Below, in pieces: positions 35,628-44,030 of a DNA stretch of 64,000 nt; position 1 is the first letter of the stretch, and each line of letters opens with the position of its first letter. The notes under the pieces were generated by a model, which saw only the letters and a program-made list of their open reading frames with translations, searched no databases and was not told where the DNA came from. The translations under genes were made by a program, and so were the position numbers. Source of the stretch: Tunturibacter psychrotolerans (lineage in GTDB: Bacteria; Acidobacteriota; Terriglobia; Terriglobales; Acidobacteriaceae); assembly GCF_040359615.1 (NCBI RefSeq), contig NZ_CP132942.1:5270001-5334000 (forward strand), read 5' to 3'.

Positions 35628-35688
35628 CGGGTGCCCCATATCTCGATTCTGAAGTGTGGGCCTTCGAGCAAAGCTCGAAGGCCCACAT
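35628..35688. repeat. REP-like palindromic element, copy 3 (possible terminator)
   Basis: Inverted repeat TGTGGGCCTTCGAG-caaag-CTCGAAGGCCCACA at 35655-35687, perfect over 14 bp, preceded by CGGGTGCCCCATATCTCGAT. The CTCGAA core with AAAG loop is shared with copies 1 and 2. It stands 42 nt after a stop, so it could also end transcription, but there is no T-run. Confidence 0.65.
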
Positions 35689-35984
35689 CCTGAACCAGCC
35701 AGCGCTCGTTCCCAAAAATAAATTCAGAATCCGTGTCACATCTTTCATCGCCACAAACGGTGACTGCTTAATCACCACATCCACCACGCAAAAACACCAC
35801 AACCACACCACAAAACCACCACATCAAAACACTCCAATTTCTCAAAAACCAATAGGTTGAGATTGGCTTGACGCAGTTGCGTCAGACGCATAATTGATAT
35901 AAGCACTATGCATTGGACTTATAGCTCGTGCGGTCGTCATATGGGTCACAGGCGCTGCGGAAAGCGGCCGCAAAGGAGAATGTC
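35689..35984. other. Intergenic, AC-rich low-complexity tract
   Basis: About 295 nt. From about 35765 to 35850 the plus strand is almost only A and C, with repeated CCACCACA and ACCACAAC words. No gene. The Shine-Dalgarno AAAGGAGAA of the following pseudogene is at its right edge. Confidence 0.5.
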
Positions 35985-36633
35985 ATGGCAAAGATTGCAA
36001 TCGTAACGGGAGCGTCACGCGGGATCGGCAGAGAGATTGCCAAGCGCTTGGCGAAGGATGGCTTTTCAGTCGTCGTCAACTGCGCGTCAACCGTGCGGCG
36101 CTGCCGATACTTCGCAAGCAAGGCATCGGCCTCGTTCTTTGGATCGGAAGCACCAGCACTCGCGGTGGCACGCCTCCGTATCTTGCACCGTACTTTGCGG
36201 CTAAGGCCGGTATGGACGCGCTTGCCGTGAGCTATGCGGGAGAACTTGCTCGTTGGAACATCGAGACTTCCATCATCGTTCCCGGCGCCTACACTTCGGG
36301 CACAAATCACTTTGCCCATGCGGGCCATCCGGAAGACCAGGCACGGCTAGCTGAGTATGAAAATGGGCCGACAACAGGACTCGACAGGGAGATCATGACC
36401 GGCTTACAGAGTGTTTCGCCTGCTGGCGCCGATGTGATCGAGGTCGCGAAAGCAGTTGTGCAGGTGGTAGACCTGCCTTTTGGCACTCGCCCTTCCGCGT
36501 ACATATCGACTCCGCGGATGACGGCGCTCACGTCGTCAACGCCGTTGCCGACCGGATTCGCGTGGAGTTCTTTCACAACATCGGCCTAAAGGATTTGCTA
36601 AAGCCGTCCAGCGCATCGAGCAGCAAATCTTGA
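35985..36633 (+). pseudogene. Short-chain dehydrogenase (SDR) with internal deletion and frameshift
   Basis: The first 30 codons from ATG 35985 (AAAGGAG 4 nt upstream) encode a clean SDR start with the cofactor motif GASRGIG and the end of strand 2 (FSVVVN). The reading then jumps, in another frame, to the active-site half: LPILRKQGIGLVLWIGSTSTRGG and YFAAKAGMDALAVSYAGEL, with the Y-x3-K motif, and PGAYTSGTNHFAHAG. About 90 codons are missing. The junction lies between two GTCAAC words 5 nt apart (near 36075-36090). A second shift near 36488 (one C lost) leads to the natural end, DGAHVVNAVADRIRVEFFHNIGL, with stop at 36631. The product cannot be functional. Confidence 0.75.
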
Positions 36634-36768
36634 GCGGAAAGCCAACTGGTTTGGGCACGAGCAGCCGGGACCAATTGCAGGATATGGCTAGCCACAACCA
36701 TCTGAAAGCTTCGCACTTTTTCAAGGGAGCAGTTGTGGCTGGATCGTCTGCATCGGCAGGAGGAACAA

Positions 36769-37077
36769 ATGTCATATCGCTACAGAATCACGATTGAAAC
36801 ACTCGGCTCTCGGACCTCGCATGGCGAGGATGAGGCGAGTTTGCAGTTCTGCACCGACAATCACGACAACTTACTTGAGATTGTGGAGGCAATTCGATCG
36901 AAACGCCTGCTCGACAAGGACAAGTCTGCATCGTTGGCGATCGGCCTCAAACTTTTCAGCGAGGTCATTCTTGAAATGAGAAAAAACCAGATGTTCGCAC
37001 CGCTTGTGCTTCCGATTCGCAACTTCATTGAGCAACTGAAGCGTGTGAAGGTCGAAGACAGAACTGGCAGGCCCTAA
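36769..37077 (+). CDS. DUF3861 family protein
   Basis: A 102-residue protein of family DUF3861: YRYRITIETLG, ASLQFCTDNHDNLLEIVEAIRS, KSASLAIGLKLFSEVILEMRKNQMFAPL and a C-terminal FIEQLKRVK helix. The function is unknown. ATG 36769 has CAGGAGG 5 nt upstream; the frame is open 36 nt further up without a better start. It stands between the SDR wreck and the integrase remnant, an accessory neighbourhood, but its own frame is intact. Confidence 0.88.
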   Translation: MSYRYRITIETLGSRTSHGEDEASLQFCTDNHDNLLEIVEAIRSKRLLDKDKSASLAIGLKLFSEVILEMRKNQMFAPLVLPIRNFIEQLKRVKVEDRTGRP

Positions 37078-37309
37078 CCGTGCTGCTCGTGGCTGACAAA
37101 AAGAACAGTTATACAAGTATTAAATTGCATCGACGGCAGAAAAGGCCTTTCTAACCATCTGCCGGTACCTCTATTGTGACCTTAGCACGACAGACGTTGA
37201 GACGATGCCAATGCTCGTCAGCCACAACCGTGGCCTGACTATCGGCATCTGGGCAATGTGCAAGCTACGTAGCAAATCTCAAACGGGGTATATGCATAAG
37301 CCTTCTCCG

Positions 37310-37600
37310 TCCGATTTCTTAAGAAGTAACGCGCTTGCTCGCGAGTGAGCCAGTTTCCCGCTCGCGAGCCGAGTTGCTTGACGCCCTGACTCGTCGAATC
37401 CCAGCAGCAAGTTCCGGAGTCAACAGGCCTGAATCCGCCGCTTCGTAGGCGAACCGCCTCACCGCGGCGAGTCTCTGATTGATCGTTCCTGCGGCCAATC
37501 CGAACGCCTCTAAGTGGAGTCGAAACCGCAGAACGACGGTTCGATTCAATGCCAATCTCGCTTCGGAACAATACCAGGTGATGATTGCTCCATTGCGAAC
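37310..37600 (-). pseudogene. Tyrosine recombinase (integrase) remnant, N-terminal part, frameshifted
   Basis: Minus-strand frame with LALNRTVVLRFRLHLEAFGLAAGTINQRLAAVRRFAYEAADSGLLTPELAAGIRRVR, the core-binding (SAM-like) domain of phage-type integrases. After about 37390 the match continues in another frame, GVKQLGSRAGNWLTREQARYFL, then stops. The catalytic domain (R-H-R-Y) is absent. It marks the site of an old mobile element. Confidence 0.7.
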
Positions 37601-37615
37601 CTATAGTTGCGTCTT

Positions 37616-37944
37616 GAGCGTGGGGAACTCAGGCTATTCAATACTGAGGATTTTGCGTGATCGAGACCCGGCAGGCGTAGACGATCTTTCGGGAAGCCGG
37701 CTTCTTGATCCTTTTGGGCATACGAGCGGCCTCCTGCGCCGCAGACATGCCCAACACTTTATGCGGTCTTACGCGCCAAAACATATGGGGCTCAATGAGT
37801 GCAAAGGTGATTTTGCGTCATTTAAGAAACTAGAACCTAATGAGCACCACGCGAGCGAAAAGTCGATTCATCCTCATAAGTGCGTCCCACTATCGTGGCG
37901 GTTCCTCTATATCCATACGATTTTTTTGAACGTCGTGACTGGTG
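37616..37944. other. Intergenic, no supported gene
   Basis: About 330 nt between the integrase remnant and the fusion-protein stop. A long plus ORF (37479-38339) runs through and continues antisense to the fusion gene; it has no family features. No attachment-site repeat was found by eye. Confidence 0.35.
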
Positions 37945-40900
37945 CTATGTGGCTACTGAGGCAAGAGTCTCGGTCTCAATCTCCAAGTTGTTCTTGGCCG
38001 ATTGGATGTTTAATCCGTTCGCACTACTCTGGCAAACTGTCGCCTTCCTCTTCAACATCGTCCATAGGGTACGGTAGATCTTCTCAACTGCTGGCCGGCG
38101 ATAGTCCCAGCGCGGATCCTTCTCCGGAACCAGCACTGCCATCGTCGCATTCGCTTCAAACAGCAGAACCTCTCCTTTTTCACTCAGTCCGAAGTCGATC
38201 CCGCCGTAGTCAAGGCGAAGCGTCTCCTGAATTTGCTGCAGGGCCGCCATGGCACATTCGCCCAGAACCCCGCGTATGTCTGTCAGGAAATCAGCATCCT
38301 CCGCCCGATGCTCGGGAAAATCGGCCATATCGGCGCTGAAGTAATGGATCTTCCAGTCGCCGGAGATGGCAACGTGCAGCGGATAGATTTGTCCGTCGAT
38401 CATCATCACGCGGTATTTGCGCGATTTACCATCGGCCCCACGTGCGTCGAGGTACTGAATCACGAACAGGTCGTCTCCCGGAAGCTCACTCACCGCAGCC
38501 GGCAACTCCTCGAGCGTTTCAACCCGTATGAAGTTCTCCCCACCGTGAAAGCCTGGCGTGCGCAAGAGAAGGGGAAAGCGAAAGTCGAGCGAAGCCAGCG
38601 TCGCTGCGGCTTGTGGAGCCAAAAGCTGCTCTCGCGAGAGAGTTCTGGTCCGCGCCGTCACCACACCCGGGACATCAGACAGACGTTGAGCGATCTCGCA
38701 CCGCCCCGTCGCCAACACAAACTCCGGGTGATTTATTACCGGAGCGTCGGTGTGCGCCACCACGGAAAGTGCGCCGGCCAAGGCCGCTGCCGCTCCATCA
38801 GCCTCTCCAATCGCGTTGACCACCAGTTGATGAGGAGGCAGAACCGTCTTTGGATCATAAAATTCAGTTGTAATCAGAATGCGTTGGAACGCACGGTCGC
38901 TCAGAAAATCGTCTGTGCGGATGTTGCCTCCAGTTGTCGAGACCAGCTCTAAAACCGTGATCGGTGGCTGCTCCCCGCGATACGGCGTAATCACGACGCA
39001 GCGATTCTGGAACGCCTTGTTGCGGTGCCAAGTGGCGCGCTCGGGATCTCCAAGTTGATCGAGTATGAAGCACAGGCCCGCGTGAGCGGGACGATAGTTC
39101 TGATCGACCCGCAGCGCCTGTTCGAATTGTTCGCGCGCGGCTTCGCGTTCTCCGTTCTTGAAGAGGAGATTTCCCAGGTTTGCCCGGCAAGACGGACGAT
39201 CGGGGTGGTAGCCCACCGCCAGCTCATAGAGACGCCGGGCCTCGGGAATTTCGCGCGACTTCAGAAGCAGATTCCCCAAGTTGTTCAGCGCGCCGAGGTG
39301 CGACGGTTCGTGATCAAGCAGGTCTCGATATGCGTCGCGAGCCTCCTGCAGGTGGCCCGTCTGTTCCAGGAAGCAAGCTCGTTGAAACATAAGCGTAATC
39401 GACTCGGGTTCGACTGAAAGACGCGCCTCCACATGCTGCAACGCCACCTGCATGCCGGTGTGCTGCCGCGCCTCCGGAGTCTCTTCCATCTCGAGCGCCC
39501 CAGCCCGTGGGCTTTGCTCGTTCTGCAGCGCTCGTCCCAAGGCCAAGGTCTCGGTAAGAAGGGTTCGTATTTCACTACGACTCGTGCGATGGTTCACAAT
39601 CGCCGCACGTATCGCCAACGCGCCCTTCATTCTAGTTGTCGAAGGTGCCACACTGCCGCACTCTTGCAAATTAACGACAATCTGCGCGTTGATGCGGTCC
39701 GAATCCTCGGTTCGATAACGAAAGCACACGATGTTTAATTCCACCGGAGCCAGTAGTTCAAGCTCCGCTCTTTCGGCGATGAGGCTTTCGAGATAACTTG
39801 CTAGCTCGCAGGTTTGAGAGATCACCGCGCCCAGCGTTTGGATTCCGTGAACCTTCAGTGTGAACCAGGTTTTCAATGCGTGGAAGCCGCGTGAGAGATC
39901 GGGTCCGAAGTCGCAGGGCCACGGCGCACCCGCAGCCAGACCGCGCACCTCGCGCTTCAGGTACGCAGGCGACGACTCGAAAGACTGCTGATGAAGCTGC
40001 CCGTCTCGCACCAGGATAAAGCCGGCGTCGTAGGGGACGTGTCCCCATTTGTGAAAGTCAAAAGCAAGCGAGTCCGCGCGTTCGATTCCTCGAAGGCGCG
40101 GCGCAATGTCGGCAGCCAGCATCCCCAGCGCACCGTAAGCTCCGTCCACATGAAACCATAACTTCTCACGTTGACAGAGATCGGCCAACGCGGCAAGATC
40201 ATCGATCGCCCCAGTGTCCACCGTACCGGCGCTCCCAACTACCAGGAAGGGGGTGAAGCCATCTCGGCGGTCGTTGTGAATCGCCTGCTGGAGAGCTTCA
40301 ACGTCAATCCGATGACGGCTGTCTGTCGCGATCTTCCGCAACGCATCGCTTCCCACACCGGCGATATCCATCGCCTTGGCAATGCACCCATGCACGGCAG
40401 AGGAGCCATATGCGGCTAAACGCCTGGAGTTGGCAGCGACGCCATCTCTGCGCACCTGAAAACCTAGCTCTGTGTCCCGGGCGATGACCACCGCGATCAG
40501 GTTCGCCATCGAGGTCCCAGTGACGAAGAGCCCTGTCGCTCCCTCGGGAAATCCGAAGATCTCGCGCACCCAGTTCACAACCTGGCGTTCGACCTCAACG
40601 GGGGCGTGATCGCGACCGCCAAGGTTAGCGTTTAGGCCAGCAGCCAGCATCTCCGCCAGCATCCCCACCGGTGTCCCTCCGCCATGCACCCACCCCATAA
40701 AGCCCGGGTGGACGTTTCCTGCTGCGAAGGGCACAATATGCTGCATAAACTCTTCATGCACTCGGTCAAGATCCATCGGGAGAACAGGAACGCCCTTGCG
40801 AAACCAGGTCCGGACGGCCGTCGGGATAGGTTGCCATACAGGACGTTTACGAACGTTCTCGAGGTAGTCGACCATGTCATCCAGCATCTCGTGCGCCTGC

Positions 40901-40995
40901 CTGCGAAATACTTTCCAGTTCGAAGGGTCCAGCGTTATCGGCGCATCCGCTGCTGAATCTATACTCTGGTTTTCTGTACCCATTACTTGCGACAT
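37945..40995 (-). CDS. Fusion: PLP-dependent group II decarboxylase - TPR - ATP-grasp ligase
   Basis: A 1016-residue protein with three parts. Residues about 1-490 are a group II (aromatic amino acid/glutamate type) decarboxylase: GGRDHAPVEVERQVVNWVREIFGFP, TGTSMANLIAVV, VGSAGTVDTGAIDD, FHVDGAYG, and FDFHKWGHVPYDAG with Schiff-base K316. Residues about 510-655 are TPR repeats (GALNNLGNLLLKSREIPEARRLYELAV). Residues about 665-980 are an ATP-grasp domain of glutathione-synthetase/RimK type: NHPEFVLATGRCEIAQRLSDVP, LLLRTPGFHGGENF, KYRVMMIDGQIYPLHVAISGDWK and the Mg site GGIDFGL...LLFEANATM. ATG 40995 has AGGAG 6 nt upstream and no frame break occurs. Inferred reaction: amine formation, then ATP-dependent ligation. 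Substrates unknown. Confidence 0.88.
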   Translation of the reverse strand: MSQVMGTENQSIDSAADAPITLDPSNWKVFRRQAHEMLDDMVDYLENVRKRPVWQPIPTAVRTWFRKGVPVLPMDLDRVHEEFMQHIVPFAAGNVHPGFMGWVHGGGTPVGMLAEMLAAGLNANLGGRDHAPVEVERQVVNWVREIFGFPEGATGLFVTGTSMANLIAVVIARDTELGFQVRRDGVAANSRRLAAYGSSAVHGCIAKAMDIAGVGSDALRKIATDSRHRIDVEALQQAIHNDRRDGFTPFLVVGSAGTVDTGAIDDLAALADLCQREKLWFHVDGAYGALGMLAADIAPRLRGIERADSLAFDFHKWGHVPYDAGFILVRDGQLHQQSFESSPAYLKREVRGLAAGAPWPCDFGPDLSRGFHALKTWFTLKVHGIQTLGAVISQTCELASYLESLIAERAELELLAPVELNIVCFRYRTEDSDRINAQIVVNLQECGSVAPSTTRMKGALAIRAAIVNHRTSRSEIRTLLTETLALGRALQNEQSPRAGALEMEETPEARQHTGMQVALQHVEARLSVEPESITLMFQRACFLEQTGHLQEARDAYRDLLDHEPSHLGALNNLGNLLLKSREIPEARRLYELAVGYHPDRPSCRANLGNLLFKNGEREAAREQFEQALRVDQNYRPAHAGLCFILDQLGDPERATWHRNKAFQNRCVVITPYRGEQPPITVLELVSTTGGNIRTDDFLSDRAFQRILITTEFYDPKTVLPPHQLVVNAIGEADGAAAALAGALSVVAHTDAPVINHPEFVLATGRCEIAQRLSDVPGVVTARTRTLSREQLLAPQAAATLASLDFRFPLLLRTPGFHGGENFIRVETLEELPAAVSELPGDDLFVIQYLDARGADGKSRKYRVMMIDGQIYPLHVAISGDWKIHYFSADMADFPEHRAEDADFLTDIRGVLGECAMAALQQIQETLRLDYGGIDFGLSEKGEVLLFEANATMAVLVPEKDPRWDYRRPAVEKIYRTLWTMLKRKATVCQSSANGLNIQSAKNNLEIETETLASVAT

Positions 40996-41122
40996 CCAGT
41001 CTCCTGCGGGGATCTATCTTCCCGCTGTGAGCTGAAACTCAGCACGTCCGTAACCAAAGAGAACAGGTATTTTGATAGAGAGATTAGTAAATCCTCATCC
41101 AGGTGCTGTTTGGCTTTCGTGA

Positions 41123-42061
41123 TCAACTACCTTGTGGAATGAAACCCGGGCTGCCGGTACTCACCACTTCATTGAACCGCTGTCTAGTTTGAATTCGATT
41201 GATTTCATCAAACGCGTCTTCAGGAAGGGCGGAAATGTTGAAATTCTCCCGAACGCGAGCCGCATTCGTGGTCTTGACCAGTAGAGTCGTACCACGTTGC
41301 ACAGCCCAGGCCAGAAGCACTTGTGCCGGCGTCTTTCCAATTCGTGCGGCGATTGCCAAGATAACTGGATCCTCAAGCACCCCGGGCTTTATTCCATGAC
41401 CCAACGGCGCGCCGGCCAAAAAAACAATGTTCTTCTTGTTGCAAAACTCCAGAAGCTCCGTTTGCGGCAGGTACGGATGTGCTTCGACCTGGATCACAGC
41501 CGGCTTGATTCTGGCCGACTCGTAGATGGGCAAAAGCACCTCGAAGGTCACGTCAGACAGTCCGATAGCCCGACACTTGCCGTGGTCCACAAGACTCTCC
41601 ATCGCCCTCCAAGTGTCCAGCAGAGTGACGCTGCGGTCGTAGATGACATTGCCACTTTGATCTCGCGGATCGAACTCGTCCCCTGGTTGAAAAGCAAATG
41701 GGGTGTGAATGAGATAGAGATCAAGGTAGCTCAACTTTAGCCTGTCAAGACTGGCCTCGAAAGCCGGCTCCACGCGCTCGGGACGATGATTGGTATTCCA
41801 CAACTTAGTGGTAACAAAGATGTCTTCGCGCCCAATTCCTCCAGCAGCAAGTCCCGCCTGCAACGCCTCGCCTACCTCGCGCTCGTTCCGGTATCGCTCC
41901 GCGCAATCGAAGTGTCGAAATCCCACATCCAGAGCGTCTCTGGTCGCAGATGTCGTCAAGGTGACATCGTGAATCAGGGTGCCGAAACCGAGGACAGGCA
42001 TTTCGCCAACTCCGTGGCTAAGCGGCATTCTCGCGTTCCGAAAATCAGAAGATTCGGCCAT
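41123..42061 (-). CDS. Aldo/keto reductase
   Basis: A 312-residue NADPH-dependent (alpha/beta)8 reductase. It shows MPVLGFGTLIHDV, the active-site D-x4-Y in HFDCAERYRNE, TTKLWNTNHRPERV with the catalytic Lys, LDLYLIHTPFAFQPG with His, and the coenzyme segment LLVKTTNAARVRENFN. These are AKR family features; the substrate is an unknown aldehyde or ketone. GAGGGA stands 5 nt before the ATG. It lies 80 nt downstream of the carbonic anhydrase gene on the same strand and 127 nt upstream of the fusion gene, so the three could be co-transcribed, though the spacing is loose. Confidence 0.92.
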   Translation of the reverse strand: MAESSDFRNARMPLSHGVGEMPVLGFGTLIHDVTLTTSATRDALDVGFRHFDCAERYRNEREVGEALQAGLAAGGIGREDIFVTTKLWNTNHRPERVEPAFEASLDRLKLSYLDLYLIHTPFAFQPGDEFDPRDQSGNVIYDRSVTLLDTWRAMESLVDHGKCRAIGLSDVTFEVLLPIYESARIKPAVIQVEAHPYLPQTELLEFCNKKNIVFLAGAPLGHGIKPGVLEDPVILAIAARIGKTPAQVLLAWAVQRGTTLLVKTTNAARVRENFNISALPEDAFDEINRIQTRQRFNEVVSTGSPGFIPQGS

Positions 42062-42141
42062 GATGGTCCCTCGACACTTCTAGCTGCCGGTGTGAAGCCA
42101 CTTGGAAGCACCGTCGAGCGCTACCCGAAGCTTCGTGATGA

Positions 42142-42654
42142 CTATTTGCCGTCCTTCGGCGTTACTTCGCTCAGCCCGCCTGTAGACAAATCATAAACAA
42201 ATCCACGAATCACTACGCTCGAAGGAATCCATGGGTGCGACCTGAGTTTGAGTACTTGTTTCTGTGTCGCCAGATTCACGTCAGTGTAACAGTGGAATTT
42301 ATCTGGAGCTACTGCCCACACGCCGCATTGTGTGTGGATATGGTTCTCGAACTCTTCCTCCGAAAACATTGTCATCCCGCAGCCGGTGTGTCCGACGACC
42401 ATGATCTCTCGCACGCCCAGAACGTGAATCGAAAACATGAGAGACCGCACAACATCTATCGTTGCTGCCGTCCCGACGTTTCGAATCACATCCGCATCGG
42501 CAGGCTTGATGTCAAACCATTCCAGCAACTGGTTCAGGCGGGGATCCATACATGTGAGAATTGCGATCTTCGGAGCTGGTTTGTTCGCCAGCGATGGATC
42601 ATGGTGCGCTGCACTCTGGCGGTTTGCGGTAATCGCGTGTTCGATCAAGCTCAT
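42142..42654 (-). CDS. Beta-class carbonic anhydrase
   Basis: A 170-residue zinc enzyme that interconverts CO2 and bicarbonate in the cytoplasm. Zinc ligands are C35 (TCMDPR, with D37-R39 dyad), H89 and C92 (VVGHTGCGM). RNVGTAATIDVVRSL is conserved. The length fits the short type II beta subfamily. AAGGAG stands 7 nt before the ATG. A 36-bp palindrome (42876-42911) lies 222 nt upstream and may control it. It precedes the aldo/keto reductase and the decarboxylase fusion on the same strand; hydration of CO2 released by the decarboxylase is an attractive but unproven link. Confidence 0.92.
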   Translation of the reverse strand: MSLIEHAITANRQSAAHHDPSLANKPAPKIAILTCMDPRLNQLLEWFDIKPADADVIRNVGTAATIDVVRSLMFSIHVLGVREIMVVGHTGCGMTMFSEEEFENHIHTQCGVWAVAPDKFHCYTDVNLATQKQVLKLRSHPWIPSSVVIRGFVYDLSTGGLSEVTPKDGK

Positions 42655-42875
42655 TTCGATTCTCCTTTATAGCGCCGCAACTCCTGGATTGGGTTTGCGA
42701 AGTCGCGTGGTTTGATGTTGTTAATGGGGAACCAATCCTTTCGTACGGACTCCGCGTCTTTTGTCATGTTGCGGAGAAGATGGCGTTCTCAAGGCCCGGT
42801 AGCGTTGACCAGTCTCACGCGACCTTGGTCCCAAGACTGATGTGTTGATTAGGCCAGAGGAACAGAGTTGCAACC

Positions 42876-42911
42876 ATTAGACGAAGGTATTGATCGATAC
42901 CTTTGTCTAAT
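42876..42911. promoter_or_regulatory. Large palindrome, ACGAAGGTAT-type dyad 1
   Basis: ATTAGACGAAGGTAT - tgatcg - ATACCTTTGTCTAAT: 15-bp arms with one mismatch. It lies 222 nt upstream of the carbonic anhydrase start. Related half-sites are at 44936 and 46175. Candidate binding site for a dimeric regulator such as the FixJ-type protein at 46312; this is inference. Confidence 0.6.
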
Positions 42912-43262
42912 CGGTGTTCCTGCGGCCCTATGTGCTACCGGCGCGGTTCTCACATGACGCACTGTCGAGCCCATTTTCGAGGTTCAACGCAGGCGTGAGC
43001 CACTTTACCCACGCTAAAAGAACGATTGAGTCCACTGGGGTTGGCCAAGATACTATTGCTTGCGACAATCGCCGAACAGGGCCAGCCTTCCGAAATGCGC
43101 AACATGTTCCGATGAGTCGCGTGCGATCTTTGCCGACAAACCCGATGCCGCTCAGATTCGCTTCGCGAGAATTTCCTAGAGCTAAAGCTGACGAGCACAG
43201 AGCATCATGTAAGTCAGACAGAGCTTTCACTGACGTAGCCGCTCTCCTAGCCTCTCCTCAAG
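42912..43262. other. Intergenic, no supported gene
   Basis: About 350 nt between the dyad and the sigma-factor stop. ORFs on both strands (42914-43294 plus, 42928-43230 minus) show no family features. An anti-sigma gene would be expected after an ECF sigma gene, but none is recognised here. Confidence 0.35.
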
Positions 43263-43958
43263 TTACCCTTGCTTGTGCTGTCGGCTTACTCTGACCGTGT
43301 GCATCCTGTTGCTAACTTCTGGCGACCGTGCCGGGTCCAGCCGCGCACGCGCCCGGGAGATCCTGGATTTTGCGGCGGCTTCGGATATATGAAGTGCCTG
43401 AGCGATCTCCCTGGCTGAACAGTCATCCATCATCTGCAGCTCAATGACCTGACGAAGCAGAGGTTGAAGCTTTCTGATGGATCGAAGCAGATGAGCGTAC
43501 CTCTGACGGTGAACGCAAATATGCTCGGGGGTCGGGCCAGTATCTTTGAGTTCAAAATCAAGAAAGTCTTCTGTTTCATGCGGATGGTCGAAGGAGACCT
43601 CAGAGCGCATGCGGCGTTTGCGAAGGATCATCAGCGCGGAATTGATCCCAATCCTGGTGACCCAGGTAGAAAAGCTCGCTCTTTCTTCGAAGGTGTGCAA
43701 CGCCTTATAAGCTCGCAGAAACGTATCCTGCAGAGCATCCTCAGCGTCTTCGCGGTTTTTGGTAATGGTCAACAGTTTTCGATAGACTCGTTGCGCATAG
43801 ATTTCCCTGAGTTCGGCAAATGCCGCGGCAGATCCCGATCGTGCGGCCGTAACTAGTTGCACAATTCCTAAGGGCTCCATGTGGCGCGGAGCGGCCTTAG
43901 TCGCGAGTTCTTTATCGGCGAAATTATCGTGCGGTGTTAGTACCATCAGCACTCCCAT
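43263..43958 (-). CDS. ECF/sigma-70 family RNA polymerase sigma factor (second)
   Basis: A 231-residue sigma factor. Region 2: EIYAQRVYRKLLTITKNREDAEDALQDTFLRAYKALHTFEERASFSTWVTRIGINSALMILRKRR. Region 4: IRKLQPLLRQVIELQMMDDCSAREIAQALHISEAAAKSRISRARARL. The N-terminal 35 residues and the C-terminal 25 are extensions. ATG 43958 has AAGGAG 9 nt upstream. No cognate anti-sigma gene is adjacent, so activity may be controlled by expression, or the partner lies elsewhere. It follows the enoyl-CoA hydratase gene by 72 nt in the same direction. Confidence 0.9.
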   Translation of the reverse strand: MGVLMVLTPHDNFADKELATKAAPRHMEPLGIVQLVTAARSGSAAAFAELREIYAQRVYRKLLTITKNREDAEDALQDTFLRAYKALHTFEERASFSTWVTRIGINSALMILRKRRMRSEVSFDHPHETEDFLDFELKDTGPTPEHICVHRQRYAHLLRSIRKLQPLLRQVIELQMMDDCSAREIAQALHISEAAAKSRISRARARLDPARSPEVSNRMHTVRVSRQHKQG

Positions 43959-44030
43959 TTGTAATTCTCCTTGTCTTTCGCTTCGGGCTTCCGATGAGAG
44001 TTAGGTGACAGAAGACGATTTCGTCGCAGC

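Noticed and set aside
37479..38339. 286-codon plus ORF
   Set aside because: Overlaps the integrase remnant and the fusion gene on the other strand; Ser/Arg-rich and without a recognisable domain.
42914..43294. 126-codon plus ORF, considered as an anti-sigma gene or regulator
   Set aside because: No zinc-finger or membrane helix, wrong strand for the sigma operon, no start signal.
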